Below are positions 24,348 through 33,093 of a stretch of DNA of 64,000 nucleotides, in pieces. The notes beneath the pieces were generated by a model. It saw only the letters and a program-made list of their open reading frames with translations. It was not told the DNA's origin and did no database searches. Source of the DNA: an uncultured Bacteriovorax sp. (GTDB lineage: Bacteria; Bdellovibrionota; Bacteriovoracia; Bacteriovoracales; Bacteriovoracaceae); the NCBI GenBank assembly GCA_946480715.1, contig CAMLKK010000002.1:1-64000 (forward strand). The letters run 5' to 3'. Positions within the stretch are counted from its first letter, which is position 1; every line of letters starts with the position of its first letter. A program made the position numbers and the translations under genes.

Positions 24348-26294
24348 TTAAGCTGCACCATGAACTTCTTCTTCCAGTTGGTGAATAATCTCTGCTAAAT
24401 TATCAGCTTCCTGGAAGAGTTTCTGTGACTGCACAGATGTTTGATGAACTGTTTTCGTGTTGTCTTGAGTTGTTTTATCCAACATGTTCATCGCATCTGA
24501 AATATTCTGCACACCTTTTGATTGCTCTTGTGCCGCAGATGTCACATCTACCATTGAATTCTTAACTGAAGATACGTTATTAACAATCTGGCTCAAGATG
24601 TCTTCACATTTTTCAGCAACAGAAACACCGTTGTTAACTTTCACTTGTCCATCAGTAACCAGGGATTCAACTCTCTCTTTCGTCACGCGGATTGTATTTT
24701 CAACTTTCGCAATAGATTGCTCAAGGAGTTCATTAATTTCTTTAGAAGAGTGTCCACTCATCGTTGCGAGTTTTCCTACTTCTTCAGCTACAACCGCAAA
24801 ACCTTTTCCTTGATCACCAGCTCTGGCAGCTTCTACTGAAGCGTTGAAAGAGAGAAGCTTTGTTTGGAAAACGATATCGTTGATAACTTTAGTTTTTTCA
24901 GAAATGTTATGGATAACAGTAATGATACCTTCGATCTCGCGGTTACTGTTTTCAATCTGCTCAAAAATATCTTTATTGTTTTTCTTAATCTCATCCATCT
25001 GAGTAAGCATTTGATCAACAGTTTTCTTTCCTTCTTCAGCGATTCTATAACTGTGATTAGCTTGGTCTGAAGCATCTTTAGCATTGTCCACACTCTTAGC
25101 AACCATTGCACTGATTTCATCAAGTGTAGTGGCCGTCTCTTGAATAGCTGAAGCCTGCTCCTGAGTAGCATCTGAAACTTGAGCAGAGGCATCTTTAACA
25201 GTATTACTTCCATCACGTGTAACTTGAGCAGATTCTTTCAAACGATTTGCAAGAGCAAGAATTTTACCAGTGATGCGATTGATGAGAATGTATCCAATAA
25301 ATAGCGCCACAGCTGCGATAACAAGTCCTAATCCTGCTTGGATGAAAATTTGTTTGTAAATTGGTCCTGTGATAACTGATTTGGGAATATTAATTTCAAC
25401 TGTCCATTCTTCATCAAGCATTTTAATTTTTGAAAGCACACTCAAATTGTGGTCACCTAAAACAACTTTCTCTGCAGGATTTGTCGACCTTTCCAATTTA
25501 TAAGTGTCATAGTGATCAACTTTTTCAGTGAAGAGGTTCTTTAAAAGTCTTGTTGAATCCCCAGAGAAACCAACAATTGTTCCAGATTTATCGTAGATAA
25601 TAATACGTGAACCAGGAGGAAGTGTTTTTGGGTCAGAGAGTTCCTGAAAGAATGAAAGATCGATGTCAGCTCCGGTAACCCCATAGAACACACCTTCTTT
25701 GATCATCGGTGTAGCAATTGAGAACATCAAAACATCTTTACCATCAACTTTATATGAGTAAGGTGGAACGATTGCATTTTTCAAAGATTTCTTTGCAAGT
25801 TGGTAATAGTCACCGGCACCATCTTTGTCATAGTCAACAAGCGGTTCAACATTGAATGTGCCATCTGACTTTCTAGTAATATAAGGAATGAATCTACCCG
25901 TTTTATCAGAAGGCATTTTTCCTGCTTCGGCAGCATCATTATTATCAAAAGCGTTTGGTTCCCATCCAGTCCAGAGACCAAACATGGTTTTGTTTTCGCT
26001 GAAGCGCTCTTTCATCATCTCTAAAACTTCATTACGCGAAAATTTCATCGGATGATTTTTATCTTTAGATTGCGCGAGTACTTTCCCAACTGTATTCGTG
26101 ACTTCGAATGCCTGAGAAATTTTCATCGAAACAGCGTGAGAAATATCATCACCAATTTGTTCTGATTCAATTTCTGCTTTTTTGAAAAGTTCATTTTTCA
26201 AAACGAAAGCACCATAGAAAGTGATAATAGAAGCAACGAAGAAAATACTTGTTGCGGCCCAGAGAAGAAGACGGAAATTCAAAGATTTTTTCAT
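24348..26294 (-). CDS. Methyl-accepting chemotaxis protein with dCache-type sensor
   Basis: 648 residues: membrane helix near the N-terminus, an extracytoplasmic sensor of about 270 residues with the dCache layout (FGLWTGWEPNAFDNND; DYYQLAKKS; MFSIATPMIKEGVFYGVTGAD), a second membrane helix near 320, then a cytoplasmic signalling domain with the hairpin tip NDIVFQTKLLSFNASVEAAR followed by AGDQGKGFAVVAEEVGKLA. No obvious HAMP domain is visible. It reports to CheA/CheW encoded elsewhere. The start is taken at MKKS, 11 codons inside the longest frame. Confidence 0.92.
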   Translation of the reverse strand: MKKSLNFRLLLWAATSIFFVASIITFYGAFVLKNELFKKAEIESEQIGDDISHAVSMKISQAFEVTNTVGKVLAQSKDKNHPMKFSRNEVLEMMKERFSENKTMFGLWTGWEPNAFDNNDAAEAGKMPSDKTGRFIPYITRKSDGTFNVEPLVDYDKDGAGDYYQLAKKSLKNAIVPPYSYKVDGKDVLMFSIATPMIKEGVFYGVTGADIDLSFFQELSDPKTLPPGSRIIIYDKSGTIVGFSGDSTRLLKNLFTEKVDHYDTYKLERSTNPAEKVVLGDHNLSVLSKIKMLDEEWTVEINIPKSVITGPIYKQIFIQAGLGLVIAAVALFIGYILINRITGKILALANRLKESAQVTRDGSNTVKDASAQVSDATQEQASAIQETATTLDEISAMVAKSVDNAKDASDQANHSYRIAEEGKKTVDQMLTQMDEIKKNNKDIFEQIENSNREIEGIITVIHNISEKTKVINDIVFQTKLLSFNASVEAARAGDQGKGFAVVAEEVGKLATMSGHSSKEINELLEQSIAKVENTIRVTKERVESLVTDGQVKVNNGVSVAEKCEDILSQIVNNVSSVKNSMVDVTSAAQEQSKGVQNISDAMNMLDKTTQDNTKTVHQTSVQSQKLFQEADNLAEIIHQLEEEVHGAA

Positions 26295-26429
26295 ACAATA
26301 CCCAGAAAATTTTAATTGATGCTGCACTTATCGGTACGATCGCTAGACACTTGGCTTAAGATTTCCTTTGGTAAACAATTCTTCTTTTGATAGTTGCGAA
26401 AGAAAAGTGAAAGTGGCAGACTTTCCAAT

Positions 26430-27026
26430 ATGAAAAATTTAATTATTCTTTTTGTAATGCTCGTAAACTTTGTCCCGTCCGCTCATGCAGAGCTTTTCGA
26501 CATAGGACCATTCCCACTTCCTGGTTCTATAGAAGAAACAATCGATGTTAAAACTCTTTTATTCTACCAAAGCATGCGCTCACAAGAAGACTGTGACTAT
26601 GCGGCCGCTGAATCGGATGATGTGAGTTTGCAAAATTTCTTCGGCGGAAAACACGGACTACTGACTGATGCCGAAATAAAAAAGGCCAATCGTAGAATGA
26701 TTACACTTAAAGCAAAAGCATTATACAAAATCGTTCGCGAAAAAGAACGATATGATCGTCCTCGCCCTTATGATTCCCATCCAGAAATTCAACCTTGTAT
26801 AGAAAAAGAAGCTTCAGCTTCTTATCCATCAGGCCATTCAATGTTTGGTAGAATGTACGCGCGCGTACTTTCCTTCCTTCATCCTGAACGCGCCATTCTT
26901 CTCATGAAACGTGGGAATGAAATCGGTGAAAATCGAATGATTGGTGGAGTTCATTATCCAAGTGATGTTCGCGCCGGACAAAAGTTAGGTGACGAACTAG
27001 CGGACAATTACATTAATGTTCTTTAA
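26430..27026 (+). CDS. Exported class A acid phosphatase (PAP2 superfamily)
   Basis: 198 residues with a signal peptide (MKNLIILFVMLVNFVPSAHA, cut after AHA). The non-specific acid phosphatase motifs are complete: KEKERYDRPRPY, SYPSGHSMFG and GENRMIGGVHYPSDVRAG. This is the PhoN/PhoC type, a periplasmic phosphomonoesterase. Start 26430 is chosen for the signal peptide. It overlaps the next gene by 11 bases. Confidence 0.9.
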   Translation: MKNLIILFVMLVNFVPSAHAELFDIGPFPLPGSIEETIDVKTLLFYQSMRSQEDCDYAAAESDDVSLQNFFGGKHGLLTDAEIKKANRRMITLKAKALYKIVREKERYDRPRPYDSHPEIQPCIEKEASASYPSGHSMFGRMYARVLSFLHPERAILLMKRGNEIGENRMIGGVHYPSDVRAGQKLGDELADNYINVL

Positions 27027-27900
27027 GATTGCCCGCACATTTATTTTAAGTGGCTCACTTCTTTTGGTGGGCCCGAGCTTTTCAGCTGACGATGTCGATA
27101 CAACTCTTCCACTAGGATCCGTTAACGGCCCCATCCAAGTTTCTCCGGAAGAATTCAAAGAACTAAAAAAGAAAGCAGAAGAAAAAAAACAAGAAGCGAA
27201 CTCTGATGAAAAAGAAGAAGCCGAACAAGTCGATTTAGAACTTCCCGTTCACGTGGCCGCCCATACTGGTGGAAGCGGCAGTAGTGATAGCGCAATTCTT
27301 ATTTTTGCCATCGTCGGTACGGTTGTCGTATTTGCGTGGATTCCTTACGTTGTAGTTTTACTTTATAAGGGAATAAAAAACCCTGAACACTATCGATTCA
27401 GATCGATGCTCACAACTCAATACAATCGTTTCATGGATACAGGAGAAGTCGAGCGTTCCGGAAATATGAGTGGTCTACGATATACGACGTTTATAGAAGA
27501 TAAAAAAATGATTGAAGATAAAATCAAACAACGTCGCTTCTATGGACTCAATGTTGAATTAGGAAACTATCACTTTAACGATGCGGATGAGATAACGAAA
27601 CAAAAAGTTGGTTACGATTCAAATTATTGGCTAGTCGGCCCATCTTTTATTTATGGAAATATGCGAGATCAAGAAACTGTTTTTTTCAAAACTGATCTGC
27701 TGGCCGGAACTTCATTCAAAAGTGATGTTGACTTAATCCTTAGGGGAGAGCTTTCTCTCAACTTTAAATTCAAATCAGGCCTTATTACCGGATTCGGATT
27801 CGGCGGAAATTACCTCAGCGGCCAGAATAACAAGGGTTTTTTCAAATATGTCGATCAATTATCAACTCATTGGCTATTTAATCTGGGCTATCTCTTTTAG
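27016..27900 (+). CDS. Exported or membrane protein of unknown function
   Basis: 294 residues with a signal peptide (MFFKIARTFILSGSLLLVGPSFS), a Lys/Glu-rich helical stretch near residues 50-75, a long hydrophobic helix near 95-118 (SAILIFAIVGTVVVFAWIPYVVVLL in part), and a C-terminal beta-rich half with alternating Gly and aromatic residues, which might form a small barrel. It overlaps the acid phosphatase gene and is likely coupled to it. Not recognised. Confidence 0.65.
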   Translation: MFFKIARTFILSGSLLLVGPSFSADDVDTTLPLGSVNGPIQVSPEEFKELKKKAEEKKQEANSDEKEEAEQVDLELPVHVAAHTGGSGSSDSAILIFAIVGTVVVFAWIPYVVVLLYKGIKNPEHYRFRSMLTTQYNRFMDTGEVERSGNMSGLRYTTFIEDKKMIEDKIKQRRFYGLNVELGNYHFNDADEITKQKVGYDSNYWLVGPSFIYGNMRDQETVFFKTDLLAGTSFKSDVDLILRGELSLNFKFKSGLITGFGFGGNYLSGQNNKGFFKYVDQLSTHWLFNLGYLF

Positions 27901-27970
27901 TGCTGGACTTCTCTGAGATATACATGATGTATACTGAGTTGTGCTCGAACATCTGTCAAAGGAGACAAGA

Positions 27971-28087
27971 ATGGCCAAGGGACAAGACAAAGGAAAGATG
28001 AAAGACAAAGACAAAAACAAGGTGAAGCTTACGACTAAAGAAAAGCAAGACCGCAAAAAAGAAAAAGGCAAAAAAGATTATAATTAA
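27971..28087 (+). CDS. 38-residue very basic protein
   Basis: Strong AAGGAG 7 bases before ATG and a terminator 3 bases after the stop make this a real small gene. The peptide is almost entirely Lys, Asp, Glu and Gln (MAKGQDKGKMKDKDKNK and so on). It may be disordered and bind nucleic acid or ribosomes. A TATACA-TGA-TGTATA dyad lies at 27919-27933 upstream. Confidence 0.7.
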   Translation: MAKGQDKGKMKDKDKNKVKLTTKEKQDRKKEKGKKDYN

Positions 28088-28090
28088 TGA

Positions 28091-28112
28091 AAGCACCTTA
28101 GGGTGCTTTTTT
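28091..28112. terminator. Rho-independent terminator, probably bidirectional
   Basis: AAGCACC, TTAG, GGTGCTT, then T run. It lies between the small basic protein and the convergent lipoprotein gene. Confidence 0.8.
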
Positions 28113-28512
28113 ATATATTGAAATTTATCAAAATATATTCCCAGTTCATTTTCATTTGATTCAACATCGTATCCAATTCACGTTTAATGGCAGGCTTTTC
28201 GAGATCTCCAATTTGCTCGTATTGTTCAAGCAATCCTACGGCCTGGTCATATGAGGCCCTAAGATTATCGACTTGCACTTGAAAATCGGTTCGTTCTTTT
28301 TCACTCTGCAGGCGAGCGCGCGTATCGGGAGAATCGAGTTGAACAAGCTTTTGCGCATAATCTTTTATAATCTCTGCTTCACGTGAATCATTTACTTCTG
28401 CTGGTTCTTCAATAGAAGCTGGGGCCCTTCCTAAACGACGTTGATCACGATTTTTTTCTGAACAGGCGATCATGCTTAAGCACATCATGAAAATCAAAAA
28501 TCCCTTTTTCAT
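28111..28512 (-). CDS. Lipoprotein of unknown function
   Basis: 133 residues with lipoprotein signal MKKGFLIFMMCLSMIAC (lipobox MIAC). The rest is helical and charged, ending WEYILINFNI, with a probable coiled coil near residues 80-115. Start codon lies inside a small hairpin (28508-28530) with GGAG in the loop. The next upstream gene, an SDR, ends 11 bases before it on the same strand. Confidence 0.7.
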   Translation of the reverse strand: MKKGFLIFMMCLSMIACSEKNRDQRRLGRAPASIEEPAEVNDSREAEIIKDYAQKLVQLDSPDTRARLQSEKERTDFQVQVDNLRASYDQAVGLLEQYEQIGDLEKPAIKRELDTMLNQMKMNWEYILINFNI

Positions 28513-28530
28513 AAAAACTCCATTTATGAA
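28508..28530 (-). promoter_or_regulatory. Hairpin with Shine-Dalgarno in the loop and ATG in the stem
   Basis: In mRNA sense TTCATAAA, loop TGGAGTT, TTTATGAA: an eight-base perfect stem. Same design as the hairpin at 4135-4161, and again before a lipoprotein gene. Confidence 0.45.
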
Positions 28531-29237
28531 TAAATCATTTTTCGAGTCATCCCACCATCGACAATAAAATCTGACCCAGTGATAAATGTCGCTTCATCAC
28601 TACTTAAAAAATAGGCCAGGGCCGCAATGTCTTCCGGTTTCCCCACGCGACCAGCAGGATGTTGATCGTGATCTTTCTTTTTTAGTTTTTCTTTTTCATA
28701 GTCAGCAATCCAGCCGGGACTAATACAATTCACTCGAACATCTGGTCCAAGTGTGATGGCCAACGAATGGGTGAGAGAGAGAATTCCGCCTTTACTCGCA
28801 CTGTAGATGACAGTGTTGGGTTCACTCATCAGATGTCGGGTTGAGGAGATGTTTAAAAGGCTTCCACGCGTTTTTTTTAACAAAGGTGAAGTGGACTTCG
28901 CGAGCAGAAAAAAACTTGTTAAATTGACGGCCAAACCGTCATTCCATTGCTTAAGCGTGACTTCATCAAAATCGATAAAGGTGAGATCGGTGCGAGCGGC
29001 ATTGTTAATGACAACATCCAAGCGCGGTATTTTAGCAACACTGCGTTTGATATCCTGCTCTTTACTGAGATCGCACTTCAGTGCGTGCAAGCGTGGATGC
29101 GAAATTTTATTTTTCGCTTTATGCTCTAATCCATAGACAATAAAGTCTTCCGCGAGAAATTTCTCGCACAGAGCTTCCCCAATGAGTCCGCTCGATCCTG
29201 TGATTAGAACTGCTTTTTTGCTCGCATCAACTTTCAT
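28524..29237 (-). CDS. Short-chain dehydrogenase/reductase
   Basis: 237 residues with all classical SDR features: TGSSGLIGEALCEKF (NAD(P) binding), NNAARTDL, catalytic Ser in LLNISSTRH, YSASKGG with Tyr and Lys, and a C-terminal SSDEATFITGSDFIVDGGMT. Substrate unknown. GGAG before the ATG sits in the loop of a 6-base repeat (ACTTTC / GAAAGT). Confidence 0.92.
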   Translation of the reverse strand: MKVDASKKAVLITGSSGLIGEALCEKFLAEDFIVYGLEHKAKNKISHPRLHALKCDLSKEQDIKRSVAKIPRLDVVINNAARTDLTFIDFDEVTLKQWNDGLAVNLTSFFLLAKSTSPLLKKTRGSLLNISSTRHLMSEPNTVIYSASKGGILSLTHSLAITLGPDVRVNCISPGWIADYEKEKLKKKDHDQHPAGRVGKPEDIAALAYFLSSDEATFITGSDFIVDGGMTRKMIYS

Positions 29238-29272
29238 ACTCCGAAAGTGTGCGAGAATGATGCCAGATTATT

Positions 29273-30649
29273 TTATTCGCTGGCGGGGGCGCGGTTGTTC
29301 TTTTCAATGAAGTAGACAAATTCTTTTGAAACTTTAGATTTTTCAAGCTTCGCAAGAACTTCTACTTTTGCACCTGCTTCTTTTAAAGAAGTGGCCACTG
29401 AAAAACAATTTTTCTTAGCAGCAATTAGAAGTGGTGTTTCACCTTTATCATTTTGGACTTCTACATCAGAGCCCTGTTGAATGAAATAATCCACCATCTG
29501 AGGAGAGCAATGAGAAGCTGCTAAATGAATAGGATACATTCCAGTCTCTTGATTCTTTTTAGTGAAAGAAGGGACTTTGCTTTCAATATATTTTATGACC
29601 TCAAGTTTATCGCTGAGAATAGCAAACATAGTAGCATTATAACCATTAAATTTGTGATCCTTTTTGACGACTACTCCCTCGTAATTCGCACCTTTTTCTT
29701 CTAAGAATTTTATCATTTGAAGATCACCGTGTCTTAAGGCCACCATCATTGGAGTTACACCAAATTCATTCGGCTGATTAATATCTTGTCCAATAGTTAA
29801 TATTTCTTTTATTTGAGAATAATTTTTTTCACTAACTGCAGCTTGAAGATTTCCTTTCTCATGTCCGCTGAGTAGTCCGTAAATGGCTACAAACAATAAA
29901 CCTGAAGGAACAAGAACGGCGGCAAGAATACCGTATTCGCGTTTCGGTTGCCATTGAAGTCTATTGTAGGTGATCTTTTCATCAATCCATACCTTTAATG
30001 TTTTACGATAATAATAAATTGCACACATGATTGAGAGTGGAATCATAAAAAGTGCAAGATTATCTACAAAGAAAGTTAAACCTTTCAAAACTTTCTTAAA
30101 CTCCATAACTTCTGAAACAAAAATAAAGTAGAAGGGAATTGAAATAAATAATACGAATACCCTCGAGAAGCGTACGAATTTTTTAAAAGGATCTAATTTT
30201 ACATACTCCGCTCTAGGCTTTTCAACTTGATTAAAAGAAGTCCAAGCTCCTATGTAGATGAGAAAGCAGATTAAATTTAGAAGTATAAGAATTTTTGGAG
30301 TGTTGAATTCCATCAAACGATTGAATGGTCCCCAAAAACTGATCACCCAAACTAAAAGCGGAATTGAACTCAAGAGGATTGAGAGCGTCTGAACGGCTAA
30401 AAGTTCTTTTTTATTCAATGTTAATGTTTGATAAAATTTCCAATTGAATCCTTCGATCGCTGTATCTTTCGACATTGTAAAAGAAAAATACATAAGTGCC
30501 ACAATGATGACGAAGGAGAGTTTGAAAGTGAAAAAACTAAAAAGGAATCCGAATAATATATTCAACGAAAGTAGGAGAACCCATTCAAATTTCATCCACT
30601 CAAACTGATGCTCCAACACAACGCGAACTTTCTTATAATTTATATTCAC
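29273..30649 (-). CDS. ABC-2-like permease fused to ankyrin repeats
   Basis: About 458 residues. The first 280 contain roughly seven to eight membrane helices resembling an ABC-2 export permease; the last 180 carry ankyrin repeats, for example NEFGVTPMMVALRHGDLQMI, TGMYPIHLAASHCSPQMVDY and KGETPLLIAAKKNCFS. The start is GTG 30649, which overlaps the stop of the ATPase gene as GTGA with GAGGAAAG upstream; longer frames run into that gene. Operon structure shows the permease and the ATPase form one transporter. An ankyrin domain fused to an ABC permease is unusual. Confidence 0.75.
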   Translation of the reverse strand: MNINYKKVRVVLEHQFEWMKFEWVLLLSLNILFGFLFSFFTFKLSFVIIVALMYFSFTMSKDTAIEGFNWKFYQTLTLNKKELLAVQTLSILLSSIPLLVWVISFWGPFNRLMEFNTPKILILLNLICFLIYIGAWTSFNQVEKPRAEYVKLDPFKKFVRFSRVFVLFISIPFYFIFVSEVMEFKKVLKGLTFFVDNLALFMIPLSIMCAIYYYRKTLKVWIDEKITYNRLQWQPKREYGILAAVLVPSGLLFVAIYGLLSGHEKGNLQAAVSEKNYSQIKEILTIGQDINQPNEFGVTPMMVALRHGDLQMIKFLEEKGANYEGVVVKKDHKFNGYNATMFAILSDKLEVIKYIESKVPSFTKKNQETGMYPIHLAASHCSPQMVDYFIQQGSDVEVQNDKGETPLLIAAKKNCFSVATSLKEAGAKVEVLAKLEKSKVSKEFVYFIEKNNRAPASE

Positions 30650-31332
30650 GCAACTTTCCTCACTGAAAAAAGTTCCAGTATTGTGCCAGGATGTTTGAGA
30701 GTGCACACACCTTTATCGATGAATAGAACTCTGTCCGCACGCTCGATTAAATCTTCTGCAATGTTGGTTGCGAGAATGATGCTCATTTGATGTTTTGTTT
30801 TGTAGTGATGAAGGGCCTTGAAAAATTGATCGCGAGATTCAGGGTCAAGCACTGCCGTCACTTCATCAATGAGCAGAAGTTTCGGTCGTGTGGAGAGCGC
30901 TCCAATGGTGAGAACTTTTTTCTTTTGTCCGGTTGAAAGAGAGCCGATCTTCTCACTTTCATCAATGTTGAAAAATTCAAGCAATGATTTTTCATCTTCA
31001 CGCTTGTAACTAGCGTAGAGATCTGCAATGAAATTTAGATATTGTCTGACGGTGAGTGTTTCTTTAACTGTTGAATCGTGAGCGATATAACAAATATGCT
31101 CGAGGTTTTTTCGTTCGAGTGCGAGTGGGTTTTCATCGAGAACATAAAGTGAGCCTCTGGTGGGAGTGCGGAGGCCAAGGCAGAGATCGATGAGCGTGGT
31201 TTTGCCCACACCATTTCTTCCGAGCACTCCTAAAAATTCACCTTCCATTAAATCAAAGGTGACATCTTTGAGAATTTCTTTGCCATAAGGAATTTGGTAC
31301 ACCAAATGTTCAGTGCGGATGATTTTCTTCAT
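30646..31332 (-). CDS. ABC transporter ATP-binding protein
   Basis: 228 residues with intact motifs: Walker A GRNGVGKTTL near residue 38, signature LSTGQKKKV, Walker B LLLIDEVT and a switch region with ILATN. This is the CcmA/DrrA-like subfamily that pairs with ABC-2 permeases for export. It is translationally coupled (GTGA) to the ankyrin-containing permease downstream. Confidence 0.9.
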   Translation of the reverse strand: MKKIIRTEHLVYQIPYGKEILKDVTFDLMEGEFLGVLGRNGVGKTTLIDLCLGLRTPTRGSLYVLDENPLALERKNLEHICYIAHDSTVKETLTVRQYLNFIADLYASYKREDEKSLLEFFNIDESEKIGSLSTGQKKKVLTIGALSTRPKLLLIDEVTAVLDPESRDQFFKALHHYKTKHQMSIILATNIAEDLIERADRVLFIDKGVCTLKHPGTILELFSVRKVA

Positions 31333-31353
31333 ACGCACTGATCGGATGACCGA

Positions 31354-31743
31354 TTAAAAAACTAAAGTATTTCCTATGACTCTTTGGATTTTCATGTAAT
31401 TAGAGTTCACACAGTTCTGAAAGAAGAAATCGAGGGTAGAGCGATCATAATTTGGACACTCATCTAGCCATACTCGATTTCCCAAACGCCACTGAGTCTC
31501 TCTAAAATTGTTGTTCACGCAGTTGTTGAAGAAATAATCCACTTCGGGAGTGTAGTTCACACACTGCTGATAATAAGCGCGCGTACGTTTGGCGATTGTT
31601 GCAAAGTTATTATTTACGCAGCTTTGATAGAAGTAGCTCACTCCCGGCCCGTAGTTATGACATTGAGGCAGATACGCATTTTCTTCAGCGTTCAAATTGA
31701 ATGAAAGAAAAATAAAAATGATAAGGCAGAATAATTTTTTCAT
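31354..31743 (-). CDS. Exported Cys-repeat protein, paralogue 1
   Basis: 129 residues with signal peptide MKKLFCLIIFIFLSFNLNA. The mature part is made of about three 35-residue repeats, each C-x-N-Y ... F-x-x-C-V-N-N/S-N-F/Y (CHNYGPGVSYFYQSCVNNNF; CVNYTPEVDYFFNNCVNNNF; CPNYDRSTLDFFFQNCVNSN). Each repeat has two Cys, suiting one disulphide per repeat. A paralogue is encoded at 32195-32605. Start 31743 has AAGGAG upstream. Function unknown. Confidence 0.75.
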   Translation of the reverse strand: MKKLFCLIIFIFLSFNLNAEENAYLPQCHNYGPGVSYFYQSCVNNNFATIAKRTRAYYQQCVNYTPEVDYFFNNCVNNNFRETQWRLGNRVWLDECPNYDRSTLDFFFQNCVNSNYMKIQRVIGNTLVF

Positions 31744-31794
31744 ATGAATCTCCTTTGTAACAAGCCTCGCTTGTTTTGAGAGGAGAAACAAGGT

Positions 31795-31810
31795 GTTTGA
31801 CGTATCAAAC
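31795..31810. promoter_or_regulatory. Small dyad between divergent exported-protein genes
   Basis: GTTTGA, CGTA, TCAAAC: a fully self-complementary 16-mer in the gap between starts at 31743 and 31865; possible operator. Confidence 0.3.
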
Positions 31811-31864
31811 TTTTTCAATTATCGTTGGCCAACTTAATTTTTTAAGCATGTTTAAGGAGAGAAA

Positions 31865-32194
31865 ATGAAAAAAATTTTAACTGCGTCAGTTTTATTTGCA
31901 GCAACAACTCTTTCAGCTTACGGAGCTGATCTTTGTTCGCGTTATTATGGAAACACTCGCTACATGAAGGCGATTGAAACGCTTGCTACGTATCAGGAAT
32001 ATAGTGTTGAAGAATTTTGTAATCTTCCACGCGTGTGGGACTTACAAGTTGCACCTAGTAGAATCATTAATCGTCAGGGAGAAATAATTCCTCACGTTCA
32101 AATTCAACAGCACTACGAGTTCTCAAGCTGCCTGTTCATGATCAATGAAACAGATTATTCACTTTCAAGCTCGAAGTGCTATTCGGGTACTTAA
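31865..32194 (+). CDS. Small exported protein between the Cys-repeat paralogues
   Basis: 109 residues with signal peptide (MKKILTASVLFAATTLSAYG) and four Cys in the mature part (LCSRYYG, FCNLP, SCLFM, KCYSG). AAGGAG is 6 bases before the ATG. It shows no repeat, but its setting and Cys content link it to the flanking genes. No family recognised. Confidence 0.7.
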   Translation: MKKILTASVLFAATTLSAYGADLCSRYYGNTRYMKAIETLATYQEYSVEEFCNLPRVWDLQVAPSRIINRQGEIIPHVQIQQHYEFSSCLFMINETDYSLSSSKCYSGT

Positions 32195-32605
32195 TTAAAG
32201 ATTAGCAGCTGCTCTTTGAATTGTGCCGTAATTTGAATTCACACAGCTCACGAAAGAACTATCTAGAGAAGTGCGATCGAAGTTCATACAGTAACTAAGA
32301 TAAATAGAATGATTGAATCTTCTTTCCGCTTCTCTAAATCCATCGTTTACACAACTCACGAAAGATGAGCTCACTTCGTTTCCAAAATTATAACATTGAG
32401 AAAAATACGCATTGAAAACGCGTGCGATTGAAGAGTTGTTGCTGTTTACACAACTTGAAAAAGAAGGGCTTACGCCTGTTCCAAAGTGCATGCAGTAACT
32501 CATATAAAGTGGAATACCTTTTTCACTGTTTGCATTTTCAGAAGCTTTTACCGTTGGTAGAGAAGCCATTGTCATGAAAAGTAGTGCTAGAGCTAAATTT
32601 TTCAT
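32195..32605 (-). CDS. Exported Cys-repeat protein, paralogue 2
   Basis: 136 residues with signal peptide MKNLALALLFMTMASLPTVKA. Three repeats like those of paralogue 1: CMHFGTGVSPSFSSCVNSNN, CYNFGNEVSSSFVSCVNDGF and CMNFDRTSLDSSFVSCVNSN. Each keeps C-x-[HN]-F and F-x-S-C-V-N, with paired Cys about 15 residues apart. It converges on the + strand gene at 31865 with no gap. Confidence 0.75.
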   Translation of the reverse strand: MKNLALALLFMTMASLPTVKASENANSEKGIPLYMSYCMHFGTGVSPSFSSCVNSNNSSIARVFNAYFSQCYNFGNEVSSSFVSCVNDGFREAERRFNHSIYLSYCMNFDRTSLDSSFVSCVNSNYGTIQRAAANL

Positions 32606-32742
32606 CTGAATATCTCCTGTATATCTCTTGTTTTGAATATTTTTGCATGGGTGTTTTCTGTATGGCCAGACAAGATTATTCAGTTTCGCAACATTCCTTA
32701 AATTGCCTTGAGCCTATAGCAGTGTTTTGTTACGCTTTATGG

Positions 32743-33093
32743 ATGCAAACAATTAATCAAGAAGCCTTAGTTGAACTTAGAGAACTCGATGAGGATGGAA
32801 GCGATTCCACTTTAAAGGAACTAGTGCATTCATATTTCGAAAACATGCCCCAACGTATTCAAAAGTTGGAAGCGGCAATTGAGGCAAGTGACTTTGTTCA
32901 GGCACGTAAGGAAGCACATTCCATTCGCTCTAGTTCATTGTCATTAGGGGCCGAAAAGCTTTCACAACTTGCTCACACGCTCGAGTATGAAACAGCAGAA
33001 GCAACGGCGGAGTCTTTTAAAAAACTATCATCAGAACTTATTCAAGAATATGCAGCTGTTAAGGCCGAATTAAAAAAAATATGCCAAATTTAA
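32743..33093 (+). CDS. Histidine phosphotransfer (Hpt) protein
   Basis: 116 residues, a single Hpt four-helix domain with the phosphorylated His in [15 protein letters not shown] near residue 52. The longer frame from 32584 adds an unlikely Cys- and Phe-rich N-terminus, so ATG 32743 is chosen, though it has no good ribosome-binding site. It overlaps the hybrid kinase gene by 13 bases and most likely accepts its phosphate. Confidence 0.85.
   Translation: MQTINQEALVELRELDEDGSDSTLKELVHSYFENMPQRIQKLEAAIEASDFVQARKEAHSIRSSSLSLGAEKLSQLAHTLEYETAEATAESFKKLSSELIQEYAAVKAELKKICQI

Noticed and set aside
27919..27933. TATACA-TGA-TGTATA dyad as a strong operator
   Set aside because: AT-rich six-base arms are expected by chance in this composition; noted only in the neighbouring gene entry.
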